DNA from: Galaxea fascicularis
Lineage: Eukaryota > Cnidaria > Anthozoa > Scleractinia > Euphylliidae
Direction of reading: 5' to 3'
DNA: 64,000 bases
NCBI GenBank assembly: GCA_948470475.1
Contig: OX419338.1
Span: forward strand, 9,513,850-9,577,849
Shown: piece after piece, positions 35,901 to 41,562 of the stretch
Layout of the letters: every line of letters starts with the position of its first letter
Position numbering within the stretch: position 1 is the first letter of the stretch
Translations under genes and position numbers: made by a program
Notes under the pieces: model-generated
The model's input: only the letters and a program-made list of their open reading frames with translations
The model's database searches: none
Told to the model about the DNA's origin: nothing

Positions 35901-38067
35901 TTGGAAAAACTGTGCCAGAAAAAAAAAAAGAAAAAAGAAAAGAAAAGAAAGCCGGAAAAAATAAGTGAAAATAAAATAAAACCGGAATACTACAGCTGAA
36001 CTTAAACCGGTTATGCCATGGAACTAGTATCAAAAGAAGAGCGATCTGTTTATTTTCAGAAGCCCGCTGACGGCGGGTTAACTGATATAAAAATTAAACA
36101 AACAATTTTGAGAAATCGACCAGGATTTCAGAGCCAGGGAACTCGGATGTTACTAAAACGAGGAACGGGGAGCGGGGAGCGGGGAACGGGGAACGGGGAA
36201 CGGAAGTCTGGGAACAAGTTGTCAGCGGAAACCTCCACAAAAATCCAAAATGGCGGTCCAAATAACGAGAGAGAGAAAGAAGAAGACAAAGAAAGGAATT
36301 CTTAACCCTGCTTTCAATGCCAAACCCTGACCTTAAACGATTCATAACTCATCACTCAATGACTTTAATATAACGCTAACAACAACAACAAGCTTTCCCA
36401 GTTATAAAAAAAAATTGTAAAAACCAAGTTTTAGCCGTTAGTTTTAAATACTAATAGCTGTACAAAGTTTGACTCAAGCACAGAACGCGAGAACACTATA
36501 TGTACATGCATTAATAAATTCCACGTTTATTTCTCATTACAATGCCTGCGAGTTATTTACCAAGCATTCTCAAAACAGGGCATATAATGGGCTTGGATAA
36601 AACCTTTACTCTCCAAGAGTTTGTCTGAGTGGGAAAAAGAACTTTCAGGGGGATAAACAGGCAGGATTAAGCGACGGTCTAAAGTAAACAGAGTAATCCA
36701 GGAGTAATGTGAGTGTGCCAGGTGTCTCGAAAACTAAGACCTAAGACCTTATCATATTGTAAATGAAACAGGTTGAATATCGAAAAAACATACCACCTGC
36801 TCAAAACGTAAACGTAAAATGTGAGTCTGATTTGCAATTTCGCCCCCACCTGATTTCAACCAAGGCACGAATTCCTTTCTTTGTCTTCTTCTTTCTCTCT
36901 CTCGTTATTTGGACCGCCATTTTGGATTTTTGTGGAGGTTTCCGCTGACAACTTGTTCCCAGACTTCCGTTCCCCGTTCCCCGTTCCCCGCTCCCCGCTC
37001 CCCGTTCCTCGTTTTAGTAACATCCCAGGGAACTCCCAAGTCCACTTCAAAGAACGGAAAATTTGCTGTCTTTTTGACTTAACTTTCAGAGTGCTCGTGA
37101 ATAAATGTATTTACACAAGGAATGAGGCCCTGTTAGGAGTTTTAGGGATAAGGGATAACTGGCAAAATAATTTTAAAGATAAGGGATAACTAAGTAAACC
37201 ATTTTTATGAGTTATTTTTTAGGTTAATAGACAATTTCGTTGGACGGGTTTACTCGCTCAAAGCTTTAAGGAAAAAAGTCAACAGACGTTAACTTTGTCC
37301 AGACTGATCACATCAGTGTTTGCAATCGTTACATCGTTGTTAGCCTCTTGTTGGGTTTTTTTTTCAAAGTCATTTGTCACGAATGCTTTAAAAGGTTTGC
37401 GAAAGAACTGTGTAAACTGACCCTTAGCAACGTTTGATCAAATAATTTTGCGTCCATAGAAGCTCTTAATTTTTTGGGGAACAAGGGAATCATAGTGAAC
37501 CGTGACTAGAACACGTCGAGATAGTACTTACCTGAAATAAACAACAGCCAAATGGTCATTTTATATGGCTTTATAATCAATTTGAAACTTACATCCATTG
37601 CCTTGATCTCCCTGAGTACCTTGAACAGGTATGTCTTCTTCCTTGATTACAGCTTTAACGGTGAGATATCAACGATTAATTTGTCAGAATGTATGAGTTA
37701 TTTTTTAGGTTAATAGACAATTCCGTTGGACTGGTTTACTCGCTCAAAGCTTTAAGGAAAAAAGTCAACAGACGTTAACTTTGTCCAGACTGATCACATC
37801 AGTGTTTGCAATCGTTGGGTTACATCGTTGTTAGCCTCTTGTTAGAAGTTTTTCAAAGTCATTTGTCACGAATGCTTTTAAAAGGTTTCCGAGAGAACTG
37901 TGTAAACTGACCCTTAGCAACGTTTGATCAAATAATTTTGCGTCCATAGAAGCTCTTAATTTTTTGGGGAACAAGGGAATCATAGTGAACCGTGACTAGA
38001 ACACGTCGAGATAGTACTTACCTGAAATAAACAACAGCCAAATGGTTTTATAGAATTTGAACGTCAT
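12612..38067 (-). CDS. LRR receptor-like gene: signal peptide, LRRNT cap and tandem 72-nt LRR exons
   Basis: Seen: on the minus strand a phase-1 signal-peptide exon (two copies), then a 100-nt exon encoding a cysteine-rich LRR N-terminal cap (CPEPCSC ... LESVPSNLPRNVEIL) that begins in the matching phase and ends in phase 2. Then come repeated cassettes of exactly 72 nt with consensus GT/AG borders, all phase 2, each encoding one LRR of 24 residues. Ten cassettes are intact and three decayed. Known: 72-nt phase-2 LRR exons after an LRRNT cap are characteristic of LGR/RXFP and glycoprotein-hormone-type receptors, and also occur in other extracellular LRR proteins. Inferred: a secreted or membrane LRR protein. 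No transmembrane or C-terminal cap exon was found, so its class is open. Introns are heavily invaded by transposons. Confidence 0.7.
13288..13359 (-). pseudogene. LRR exon A2 (decayed donor)
   Basis: The cassette keeps its acceptor (TTCTTAG) and 72-nt LRR coding frame (VQHNNITELDSGVVADLSK), but the GTGAGT donor is replaced by TTTGCTTG and the leucine near the end is lost. It is probably skipped; because the neighbouring cassettes are symmetric, skipping would keep the frame. Confidence 0.7.
13948..14019 (-). CDS. LRR exon A3 (intact, 72 nt)
   Basis: Acceptor TTCTTCCTAG, donor GTGAGT. Encodes LQENKITNLEPGVFADLSSL. Identical or nearly identical to A4 and A5, so these three repeats are very young duplicates. 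Confidence 0.9.
14533..14604 (-). CDS. LRR exon A4 (intact, 72 nt)
   Basis: Same cassette as A3 but with acceptor TTCTTAG and a terminal His in place of Asp (LTHL against LTDL). The donor GTGAGT is intact. Confidence 0.9.
15118..15189 (-). CDS. LRR exon A5 (intact, 72 nt)
   Basis: Same coding sequence class as A4 (terminal LTHL), with acceptor TTCCTAG and donor GTGAGT. Confidence 0.9.
15588..15617. repeat. 30-bp palindrome inserted in one LRR unit
   Basis: CAGGAGCCCAT and ATGGGCTCCTG form 11-bp arms around an 8-base loop. The insert is flanked by CATTGG on both sides, whereas the sister units have an uninterrupted TCTCAATGGC, so it is an insertion with a 6-bp direct repeat. Confidence 0.8.
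15740..15811 (-). CDS. LRR exon A6 (intact, 72 nt)
   Basis: The first A-type exon in the transcript order. Acceptor TTCTTTCTAG, donor GTGAGT. Encodes LHNNTIRTLEPGVFADLSSL. It is more like A1 at its start and like A4/A5 at its end, suggesting a mosaic history. Confidence 0.88.
15880..16120. repeat. Dispersed repeat copy 1 (related to 57790-58125)
   Basis: Contains a block around GAACGGACATTACCGAGATT that matches bases 57815 onward with scattered differences. It is bordered by sequences with TTCACATGAGC and CATATGAACAC motifs and a CCCGGTTACCGGG palindrome, also echoed near 58031-58120. Probably an unclassified MITE family; it lies in the intron between LRR exons B1 and A6. Confidence 0.6.
16174..16237 (-). 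pseudogene. LRR exon B1 (decayed)
   Basis: Recognisable LRR cassette (NQLQNLSSGI) that is shortened at its 5' side. It lacks two bases in the ATTTTTAGC segment, shifting the frame to a stop. The donor region is C|CGTAAGT. Confidence 0.75.
16332..16403 (-). CDS. LRR exon B2 (intact, 72 nt)
   Basis: Acceptor TGTTTTGTAG, donor GTAAGT. Encodes DISSNQLQKLSSGIFSNNAK, a canonical LRR with phase-2 borders. Confidence 0.88.
16512..16583 (-). CDS. LRR exon B3 (intact, 72 nt)
   Basis: Acceptor TTTTTTATAG, donor GTAAGC. Encodes DLSSNQLQYLPSGIFSNNTE, closest to the LRR consensus of all the cassettes. Confidence 0.9.
16686..16757 (-). CDS. LRR exon B4 (intact, 72 nt)
   Basis: Acceptor TGTTTTGTAG, donor GTAAGT. 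Encodes DISSNQLQNLYSGIFSNNTK followed by the usual Leu-rich end. Confidence 0.88.
16886..16950 (-). pseudogene. LRR exon B5 (decayed)
   Basis: Shares the 5' truncation of B1 (ACTCAACCAG start) and has extra bases in the GGGATTTTTAGC segment that introduce a stop. B1 and B5 look like copies of one damaged cassette. Confidence 0.75.
17047..17118 (-). CDS. LRR exon B6 (intact, 72 nt)
   Basis: Acceptor TTTTTGTAG, donor GTAAGT. Encodes DISSNQLLSLSSGIFSNKAK. It is separated from the next upstream cassette (B7) by about 15.6 kb of nested transposons. Confidence 0.88.
17195..17745. repeat. Three tandem ~185-bp repeats each ending in a hairpin
   Basis: Three copies (about 17195-17385, 17386-17573, 17574-17745) share GCTGATTTGACGTATC at the start, a ACCAAATTTGG block in the middle and a terminal stem-loop. 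In copies 1 and 2 the stem is TATGGGTCG/CGACCCATA; in copy 3 it is TTCGGGTCC/GGACCCGAA, with the changes matched on both arms. The repeat lies in an LRR-gene intron; no coding frame runs through it. Confidence 0.85.
17746..18435. other. Intronic sequence, no gene recognised
   Basis: Between the hairpin repeats and the large foldback element. A GGACGTTACGTCCGGCG segment near 18209 resembles, in reverse, the sequence at 51140-51165 inside the Harbinger element; otherwise nothing is supported. Confidence 0.4.
19458..20480 (-). repeat. 3' LTR of the Gmr1-like element
   Basis: 1023 bp, near-identical to 25239-26261. It contains a 146-codon open frame on the opposite strand (from 19870) that is duplicated in the other LTR. 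I do not treat that as a gene. Confidence 0.92.
20481..20492 (-). other. Polypurine tract of the Gmr1-like element
   Basis: The minus strand reads TAAGGGGGGAGG directly upstream of the 3' LTR. Confidence 0.75.
20576..25150 (-). CDS. gag-pol: Gag-Pol polyprotein, order Gag-PR-INT-RT-RNaseH
   Basis: One frame of 1524 residues from ATG 25150 (an upstream in-frame ATG at 25360 lies in the LTR and is unlikely to be the start). In order: a Gag with a Glu/Arg-rich coiled coil (about residues 45-130); a CCHC knuckle CFKCGKKGHMSFNC (about 370); a protease DSG (about 423); an integrase HHCC (about 672-725) and core with Asp about 753, Asp about 812 and Glu about 846 (VERFNG). RT follows, with YIDD at about 1255, and then RNase H (QVDASNRGLG, TDHNPLVW) to the end. 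Integrase upstream of RT is the Ty1/copia order but the domains are gypsy-like. This combination is known for the Gmr1 group of Ty3/gypsy elements. All catalytic residues I can check are present. Confidence 0.93.
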   Translation of the reverse strand: MAAKDSGYDSWSLEDLRTEANSRSICFTSKDGIKTLASKLRVHDKLMANPGDVFTGGEEMEQTETEGNLTFEQRVQLQERELMMLELRRKMQMEEREAEREKREYERQRAREEEERLVREEERLRILRSEKEQLAVREAERQYKSANKPRFMKIREMREEEDIDDYFRIFEMTAKAQSLPESEWVGNLVPKLTEKAKSIYLEIPDPKCQNYHESKNIIIKAYQLTADHYRFRFRTSEKQPEEDFVQWGNRTRRYLNRWMEVAGAASDAEMILEQIMIERLLDAVSPELRAWLKEQKPTTAEELGNLANLHVQARKGPLVAGKYASFGRGQGFKQRKEMNVKKDVPPPESKHDSRKQNPVSPNVKNTRPEVTCFKCGKKGHMSFNCGRTRNPTSQGYLLCMTPLNSEKTEFPPCNVKGRIAGKPAEMIVDSGCTRTLVHKRFVSDDSLTGEKMTVLTAAGERLVIPLAWVEFESEHGRHRELVGALDKLPVDCLLGRSSFGKTLSKQNVLDQWENNTSIHSLESNEAFVLTRRQKVLQEAQKQADEVVDRENALAVRNLSKKETKKEGLRKGDLPTLFEEPERGEIDEESPKGVVEESGMENLLLNILDRNRGQVIEDQRTDVTLDKARSKALQKAPEEGNSYFIENDLLMHRKFLEDVHDGVRYVDRVVVPEAYRNEILRVAHTIPLAGHMGSTKTLNRIEVHFFWPGISLDVRKYCATCPQCQLVARKMKSHRAPLNPVKPETEPFRKIAIDIVGELPRTTTGYKYILTIVDYATRYPEAIPLRNTSSKTIADALVQYFCRVGIPEELVSDQGSNFISNLMAQLYDQLGITKIQTSVYHPEANGLVERFNGTLKRMLKKFVRERVKNWDKFLPYLLFAYREVPCESTGYSPFELLYGQSVRGPLAVIKETWLEKRPSKESLVSHVLEIRRRLAMMQKAVQEHMTKTHRTQKRLYDIHSSKRRLEVGDKALVLLPTPGSKLEVCWQGPFKVTKVLNDGLNYELDTGKTHKQHRTYHINLLSKWQSRDEIAALVMPESSEMPLPHERDVPQFTSDESWEDVVISYELSEPQKIQVKKLLQEYADVFSGKPNVTNAAIHQIDTDDSPPIRCSPYKVPQRLESEVNKEIDKMLELGIIRPSNSPWASAVVIVPKPDGTIRFCVDYRKLNSVTKMDAYPIPLMERMIEKVASAKFITTLDLTKGYWQVPLETTTIEKSAFITSKGLYEFLVMPFGMKTAPATFQRMMSDVVLKGFHFADAYIDDVEVDTPSTFEQHLLELRQVLDRLRECNLNARPSKCKIAMKTVDFVGHRVGGDKIEPRKALIQSIIEYPRPATKKEVRSFLGLVGYYRKFIPNFSERAATLTDLTSGKNPTKVKWLDVHERAFLDLKEAIQKPPVLRPPHWDEEFILQVDASNRGLGAILCQKGKDGEEHPVAYASRKLQPREQKLSTTEKECLGIVWAVELFRYYLFGRTFKLQTDHNPLVWLNQVRDKSRKLLRWSVTLQEYDMLIEHKSGRNHCNVDALSRV
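25220..25238 (-). other. tRNA primer-binding site of the Gmr1-like element
   Basis: Just inside the 5' LTR the minus strand reads TGGTGTCAGGAGTGGGAT, a form common in Ty3/gypsy elements. A few T residues separate it from the LTR end. Confidence 0.7.
25239..26261 (-). repeat. 5' LTR of the Gmr1-like element
   Basis: 1023 bp, TGT...ACA on either strand, near-identical to the 3' LTR. It should hold the element's promoter; no TATA position was assigned. Confidence 0.92.
26400..26580. repeat. ~63-bp tandem repeat in the foldback arm
   Basis: Three units beginning TTGAGCTTGAT and containing CTTGATAGGAAA follow each other, the first shortened. The left arm at 18860-18960 holds diverged reverse-complement copies. 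It gives short spurious open frames on the minus strand. Confidence 0.75.
26764..26926 (-). repeat. 3' LTR of the short-LTR gypsy element
   Basis: 163 bp, matching 31304-31466 base for base by eye. A minus-strand purine run AGAAGGGGAGGAAA (26927-26940) abuts it as the polypurine tract. Confidence 0.92.
27056..31267 (-). CDS. gag-pol: Gag-Pol polyprotein, order Gag-PR-RT-RNaseH-INT
   Basis: 1403 residues from ATG 31267. Gag (about 1-220) is followed by two zinc knuckles (CYRCGQEGHYGRDRVC, CSKCNKVGHFAVVC, about 226-267); protease LDTGATV (about 331); RT with IDDIL in the YxDD position (about 616); RNase H (ACDASPYGVGA, about 761; TDHKPLV); integrase HHCC (about 974-1019) and core residues in HIDFAEK, VSDNGPQF and NGAAERT; and a Pro/Ser-rich tail. 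This is the usual Ty3/gypsy order, unlike the neighbouring element. The Gag resembles that of the truncated copy at 52356. No frameshift or stop is visible. Confidence 0.93.
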   Translation of the reverse strand: MATLNIEIQGVAPCDCKGNSSALAPRWKKWLQSFQYFLVAKGVVNDAQKKALLLHTAGIEVQELYETLTDPGPGAGVEEDTATEFEKTLRTLNAYFATKLNEPYERHVFRNMAQQEGETVDQFIAKLRKQAQNCNFTDPDVDIRDQVIDRCRSSALRRKLLGKEDLTLKKVQEVARAMEAVDLQAKKMGAHGFESKTEEPLGVNKVSRKSSSKPVKQSQKKSGQVKGRCYRCGQEGHYGRDRVCPARQTVCSKCNKVGHFAVVCKTKPGSSAVGGNSLSSRRREPEVAKYVEEVVVDETDDEVLGLFTAEESGKEGRLPMSVSVLLDKKSCKMQLDTGATVSILPKSLYDQEFNQWSLHDTKIKLKAYNGSEIPVYGEVHLLVTYEKQEMSLPLIVVDGEGPPLLGRNWLKHLQFNWSNIFFVNKDETLADVLDRHKAVFSKGLGTIKGFKADIKLQEGAKPVFHKARPVPYALRHKIEEELDRLESQGVVMKVEHSDWASPIVCVPKKDGSIRICGDFKVSVNQVLLDNPYPLPDTEDVFATLGSGTVFSKIDLANAYQQMELTPESQHCLTVNTHKGLYAYRRLTYGIASAPALFQATMDQILQGMDNVRCRIDDILIRTEPHEHLQVLDEVLSRLEKHGIVAKWPKCEFMVPSVEFLGYRVDGEGRHPTEEKTAAINEAPSPKNVAELRSYLGLLNYYGNFLPNLSTLLQPLHELLRKGVKWDWTAECEQAFVRSKAELVAGKALVPYDEKRKLILACDASPYGVGAVISHEMDDGKERPIAFASRTLSKSERNYSQIEKEALGIIFGVRKFHKYLYGRTFHLLTDHKPLVTILGPKTAVPTLAAARMQRWAVILQAYNYQVAYRPSTDHANADALSRLPCDQKPLPEEAEMFFFSGLDELPVDAADISRGTTRDPVLSRVLEYTLSGWPNYIADEELKPYFIRRTELTADQGCVLWGMRVIIPPPLRNRLLQELHEEHPGIVAMKAIARSYLWWPNLNAEIELAVKSCEVCQSVQKAPSVAPLYPWKWPTRVWQRVHIDFAEKDGNYFLGLIDSHSKWIEVAHMTSTTSQSTIEQLRMWFAAYGLPEEVVSDNGPQFISSQFVSFLKLNGIKQTVVPPYHPSSNGAAERTVQILKQALRKDSERVRRGGKQRSVKHQLANCLFQYRNTPHSVTGVTPAELFLKRKPRTKFTMLRPNLQEHVQNQQAKQQRQHDKNRVKMRELSPRDTVSVRNHRGGVEKWLPGIVIRRLGPLTYLVRVGRQLRYVHIDHILQTQRCCSEDPPDPDPERESEWSPGSSSPHVTEVPKEPVPKLQSQNPVATQMTVPSAHATVAKSVPAVPDVAHKSVPELQTAHNPVGVSDLEVQAQSQCTEVPVQRDSPRRVERRYPVRERKAPDKLNL
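31286..31303 (-). other. tRNA primer-binding site of the short-LTR gypsy element
   Basis: The minus strand reads CTGGCGACGAGGATGGG next to the 5' LTR. The related copy at 52327 has TGGCGACGAGGATT in the same place, supporting the assignment. Confidence 0.75.
31304..31466 (-). repeat. 5' LTR of the short-LTR gypsy element
   Basis: 163 bp, TGT...ACA, partner of 26764-26926. It contains ACAACATGGCGGCC, which also looks like a start-codon context but has no following frame. Confidence 0.92.
31700..32172. other. Intronic sequence, no gene recognised
   Basis: Between the foldback element and the hAT-type MITE. I see no coding or structured signal. Confidence 0.4.
32173..32597. mobile_element. hAT-type MITE, 425 bp
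   Basis: The termini TAGGCTTTTGTACATTATGC and GCATAATGTACAAAGGCCTG are inverted repeats with few mismatches. Both sides carry the 8-bp direct repeat TTGCCCAT (32165-32172 and 32598-32605), which fits the hAT nTnnnnAn pattern. There is no transposase. It lies in the LRR-gene intron just downstream of exon B7. Confidence 0.8.
32735..32806 (-). CDS. LRR exon B7 (intact, 72 nt)
   Basis: Acceptor TTTGCTTTTAG, donor GTAAGT. Encodes NKLRYLPSPIFSNNTELREL within a full 24-residue LRR. It belongs to the B family but is diverged from the 16-17 kb cluster, so it is probably an older copy. Confidence 0.88.
32932..33470 (-). mobile_element. LINE 3' end with (TTA)n tail
   Basis: On the minus strand a degraded coding end (HDYNTRTSRRNDFITPKCKK, typical of the C-terminus of CR1/L2-like LINE ORF2) runs into CTCGTTAAATAAAGTG and a (TTA)n tail of about 54 bp (32932-32985). 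The tail abuts TTAACTTACAG, which matches the donor side of a B-type LRR cassette, so the LINE appears to have destroyed a further LRR exon. Confidence 0.65.
33546..33892. mobile_element. Candidate TIR element, ~350 bp
   Basis: The ends TATACCTGCCGACT and the reverse complement of GTTGGCAGGTATA match, and GATTA occurs on both outer sides. An inner perfect hairpin CTCACGCATTATGCGTGAG lies near 33560. Superfamily unknown; the ends are short, so confidence is modest. Confidence 0.5.
33893..35207. other. Intronic sequence, no gene recognised
   Basis: Between the LRRNT exon and the disrupted LRR cassette. No further 72-nt cassette could be recognised. Confidence 0.4.
35208..35307 (-). CDS. LRRNT cap exon of the LRR gene (100 nt)
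   Basis: Acceptor TGACTTTCTTCAG, donor GTAAGT. The exon begins with two bases of a split codon and ends in phase 2, fitting both the phase-1 signal exon and the phase-2 LRR cassettes. It encodes CPEPCSCNFIEVLC, followed by ELESVPSNLPRNVEIL. The four-cysteine cluster plus 'VPxxLP' is the classic LRR N-terminal cap. In LGR-type receptors this cap directly follows the signal peptide. Confidence 0.88.
35372..35676. mobile_element. PIF/Harbinger-type MITE, 305 bp
   Basis: Long inverted ends (AGCCGCTGTTACACGTTGAA, continuing for about 50 bp with few mismatches) with the 3-bp target duplication TAA on both sides (35369-35371 and 35677-35679), typical of PIF/Harbinger. The interior contains several GTTTCACG and GAAACTTG motifs in both orientations. 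It lies in intron 1 of the LRR gene. Confidence 0.8.
35680..36133. other. Intronic sequence, no gene recognised
   Basis: Purine-rich runs near 35920-35960 and two partial copies of CGAACTTTTATCGTAAA (near 35717 and 35799). No supported gene. Confidence 0.4.
36146..37024. mobile_element. Mutator-like element with perfect 156-bp TIRs
   Basis: Bases 36146-36301 and 36869-37024 are reverse complements with no mismatch that I can find. They are flanked by the direct repeat CCAGGGAACTC (36134-36144 and 37025-37035). Long TIRs with a 9-11 bp target duplication are the hallmark of Mutator-like (MULE) elements. The 567-bp interior holds no transposase. The arms contain a GGGGAAC/GGGGAGC minisatellite with G-quadruplex potential. 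Confidence 0.8.
37206..37556 (-). repeat. Duplicated first-exon segment, copy 2
   Basis: About 351 bp matching 37692-38046 with small indels. Each copy ends (in transcription order, begins) with a signal-peptide exon and its donor. The duplication therefore covers exon 1 and the first 320 bp of the following intron. Confidence 0.88.
37532..37559 (-). CDS. Alternative signal-peptide exon 1b of the LRR gene
   Basis: ATG 37559 opens MTIWLLFIS plus the first base of a Gly/Val codon and stops at donor GTAAGTAC. Phase 1, matching the LRRNT exon. It differs from exon 1a upstream of the ACCATTTGG block, so the two copies give different N-termini. The short exon could instead be misread as an acceptor site (TTTATTTCAG). 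Confidence 0.55.
37692..38046 (-). repeat. Duplicated first-exon segment, copy 1
   Basis: Partner of 37206-37556. The 135 bp between the copies includes a Gly-containing open stretch with a GTAAGT sequence that I do not accept as an exon. Confidence 0.88.
38022..38067 (-). CDS. Signal-peptide exon 1a of the LRR gene
   Basis: ATG 38067 gives MTFKFYKTIWLLFISG with a basic start and hydrophobic core, ending in phase 1 at donor GTAAGTAC. Joined to the LRRNT exon it would place the first cap cysteine directly after the hydrophobic core, as expected for a secreted or type I membrane LRR protein. Confidence 0.6.
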
Positions 38068-41000
38068 ATCCTGACTTGTTGATATCCTTTCTCAGGGAGG
38101 CTCTCCTATAGAAAATAATTCCTCTCTTTTATTTACCTCACTTTTTTATTTTGTGTACTTTCACCGCTGTGTTTCGTTCTTTTATTTTTGATTTTGGGAG
38201 AGCGATGGAAGAGCCTAATCTAAACCCCCTACAGTCTTACAATGTTTCTTCTTTTTTCTTATCATTAAGTTAGTTTACGTCTTATTCATACCAAATATAT
38301 GTTACAAAATATAAGCGCGCATAACTAAACGGTCTCAGCTTCAAGCTTTATATCTTGGCCGTTTAATTTCATTCAGTTTTTTTGGCCAAGTCTCAATGCA
38401 TCAGTTTTAGGAGTGGAGAAATCGAGATCGTGGGAAAGAAAAAAAGAAATCGGAGTGAATGGACCAAGACCGGCTTCAAGTCCGTCGGACATCAATGCTT
38501 GTGAGTGTATTACCCTCCCATCCATAAAACACCTTTGCATAGTAACGCCTCAAGCTCTGATGATTTCTTTGATTAAATCAGCCAACACTCTTCAAGGATG
38601 AAGCTACAGTTTGGAGTAGTCGTCAATCCAGCCACTCATCACTAAGCTTACGGATCTTTCTTGCGTTTCCCACCTCACTGGAATCCAGGATGATAGGCAC
38701 CTGGAAATTATACTAATTACCCATTTGAACATCGCGTGAGGTACCTCAACGTTTCAGTGACAGTCCTCCCGCAGTGTTCTCAGAACCAGATGGCTTTTGG
38801 TGAATAGAGTTAATTTTGAGTGTTTTGGTAAAGTCGATCAAAGCATGAAAAAATAGTAAAGCAGTTAAGGATTCTCGTCGCTAAAAATTTTCTAAACTGA
38901 GACGAATTGATGGTCACTCGCCAAGAGTCAGGTCAAAAGTAAATGACCACCTTTAAATGTTTCTTAAAACTGAACTTCGCGTCGCACCTTCAATAATTCA
39001 AGTCACAGCAGATTGGTAGAACTGCAGGAAATTATAATGAGTCCTATTTGGTCCTTCACTTTGTATAGTGCGGTTTCAATTTGATTTCCGTTCAGAAGAG
39101 ATCGACAGGTGCAAAAAGAAGAAATGTTTTCTTTTGTGTGACATGGTGCGACAACAAAGAAAAATGTGCCCACTATATATCTACCTCAGCTTTTATAAAT
39201 AGGTTTCGTAAATCCGCCGGATGAAAGTGTGACGAGAACTAGTCTCCTTCAATGAGCGTTCAACTCCAAATGCTCCAACTCTAGCAGAAAATTTTACTAA
39301 GAGCAGTTGGCATTTCAAAACCATTAGCATCTGCCATTTAACTAAAAACAACATAAACAGGCCGGTTTGCCTTAGTTTGCACAAAATCGTTCTGCCTTTC
39401 TGGCAGCAATGTGGAGAAAACATTTCAAATAGATTTCCCTCCTACATTTTAGGTTTCAAAGAAAAAGGCCCAAATTTCCATTTCGTTGAGTAAACCAACC
39501 ACTTTGGTTGAGTAAACGTTAGGCGAAGCTAGTGGACCCTAGTGCGTAATTTATTTTCGACGCGATGAAGAAAAAAAGACGTTTGCATATTACATACCAA
39601 GTAAATGTTGATGATGTTTTTCTTTTTTAAAGCCACTCCGACTCTTTCATCAGAAATCAGTAGTGATAAATCCGTCGACCGAACATCACAAACTATTTAA
39701 TGCACAATAAATAGTGGCAGTCACTACATAATTTTCAAACATATCTAACACCTACTGAACATCTGTTGTGTAAACTAAAGCTTTATTTTTAAACATAAAT
39801 AGAATTATTAACGTTTCTTTCATCTTGTTCCCAACTTTTAGGTTTGTATTCTAAGTTTACAGGTTGTAGGTATACACATACTTTAAAAACATAACAACGC
39901 TAGCCCTTTCTAAATCTTATTATTCCGTGCAGATTTTAACGGTTTTTTAACACAGCTGTTTTCAATAAATTGTTAGTCATTACTTATATTCGACATAGTC
40001 TTTGTAAATTAAATAAAGAAATGCTTAGGAACTTGCAATTGAGCCAGCGGATCTTGCGTGTATTCACCAAGCAAGTTATTATCAAAAGTTAGAACCAGAA
40101 TAGTCTCTTTTCTTTAATAATATTACCGCTGAATACAAACACCAGTGATACGCACATAAGGGTAAGCTTCGATAAGTGAGGCATTTGACAATCATTCGTC
40201 GAAATTGCGTCGAATATAATTAGGGGATACTCCGGAATATTATTCAACACCTTGTGACACCGAAATGGTATCTCAATGCTTATTTGAGTGGTGATGGCGA
40301 ACTCCGACCTGGATCATTCTCCCACAGGCTACAAGAAAATATAACGTTGACTGTATACAAAAGCCATAATGGGACAGAGGGGGAGTCTTGTAATATGGGG
40401 TATGGGATATCTTAATTTCAAAAAATCTATTTTTAGAAACAAAGAAGCAACTTTCGGTTTTCCGGTAGACTTGTTTCTGTGAGCGCGAGGCTTGCGAGTT
40501 AGTCGGACTTTGTTGAAAAGATGCCAAAGATGGTGGTCGCAACGGCGAAGTGAACGTAGCTTGTTTTCAAAATGCTTCAGTTTTCAGTCTTTTGTGCGGA
40601 AGAACAACTGCGGATTGCCGGAATTCATGCACAAACAAGTTATTTAACATCAAGCTTGTGAAATGCAATCAAAGCTCTCGTTTGGACCACAGAAGATTGC
40701 AGCGAGGTCTGTGAGTTTGAAAACCTTTCGCCGAATGAGGTTAACTTCGATATGCAGTGTATTCAGGCTTTAATGAAGGTTGAGATATGGATCGTGGAGG
40801 ACCGTGGAGTTGGAATTCTTGTGTTGACTCCTTGTCTCAGTTTAATGGAGTGTTCAAGTGTTTGTGCGACGGGGAGAGGTATTTGCATTCGTTGAAAAGG
40901 TAGCAACCACGTGCTTGGTTGGGACAAAAAAAGGGCATGTACTAAAACTCGAAACAACGGAACGAAACGACCGAAACGGAACCACCGAAACCACCGAAAC

Positions 41001-41562
41001 AAGCGAAACGACCGAAACAAGCGAAACGAACGAAACGAAGCCACGAGCCAGCAAAAGACAGAATTATCTTACATTTTTTTTAAATGTATTTTTAGGGCGG
41101 AGCACCAACCAAAGCAGATGGGAAAAGAAAAGAAAGGAAAATAATTGAAAAGTTAGGGAAAGAAGTATTCACTGATAACGTCTCAGTCAGTATCGCTACT
41201 TGTCTCCCTGAGACTACGTTTAAACTGTTTAGTAGGGGAGGAGATTGTGACCGGGAATTACAAGGACAGAAGTCCTCCACGTCTGAGGGTTTATAGCCTT
41301 AACAAAAGTCAGTATAACCGCACTTAAGCAGGGGAACCTTTGACCTCCTGTCGCAAATTGCTTTGCGAGTTGTGGCGTCATCATCCAGTTTTTGTGCCCC
41401 GCGAGGAACTTATCAAGGACAGTGAAGGGTATAAATTAAGATAGAGATTGGTCTCAAAGAATCCTGAAGACAACAATGACACGTAACAGATTTCATGCGA
41501 CTTTCTGCAAGTTTTTAAGGTTGTAACAGTACACAAAATGATAAAATCCTCGGAGAGCTCTG
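38068..41562. other. Non-coding stretch, no supported gene
   Basis: Upstream flank of the LRR gene and downstream flank of the acetyltransferase. The promoter of the LRR gene should lie just right of 38067 but no motif was assigned. A CGAAAC-type repeat at 40945-41040 is listed separately. Confidence 0.4.
40945..41040. repeat. CGAAAC/CCGAAAC short tandem repeat
   Basis: Repeated GAAACGACC, GAAACCACC and GAAACAAGC units. They open frames in several registers (Thr/Glu-rich on plus, Phe/Arg-rich on minus), which are artefacts of the repeat. Confidence 0.8.

Noticed and set aside
37606..37648. Collagen-like mini-exon (GTQGDQGNG) between the duplicated first exons
   Set aside because: The GTAAGT donor is good but the acceptor lacks a pyrimidine tract and the stretch is too short to support.
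40763..41148. Phe/Arg-rich and Thr/Glu-rich frames
   Set aside because: They are produced by the CGAAAC tandem repeat in every register.
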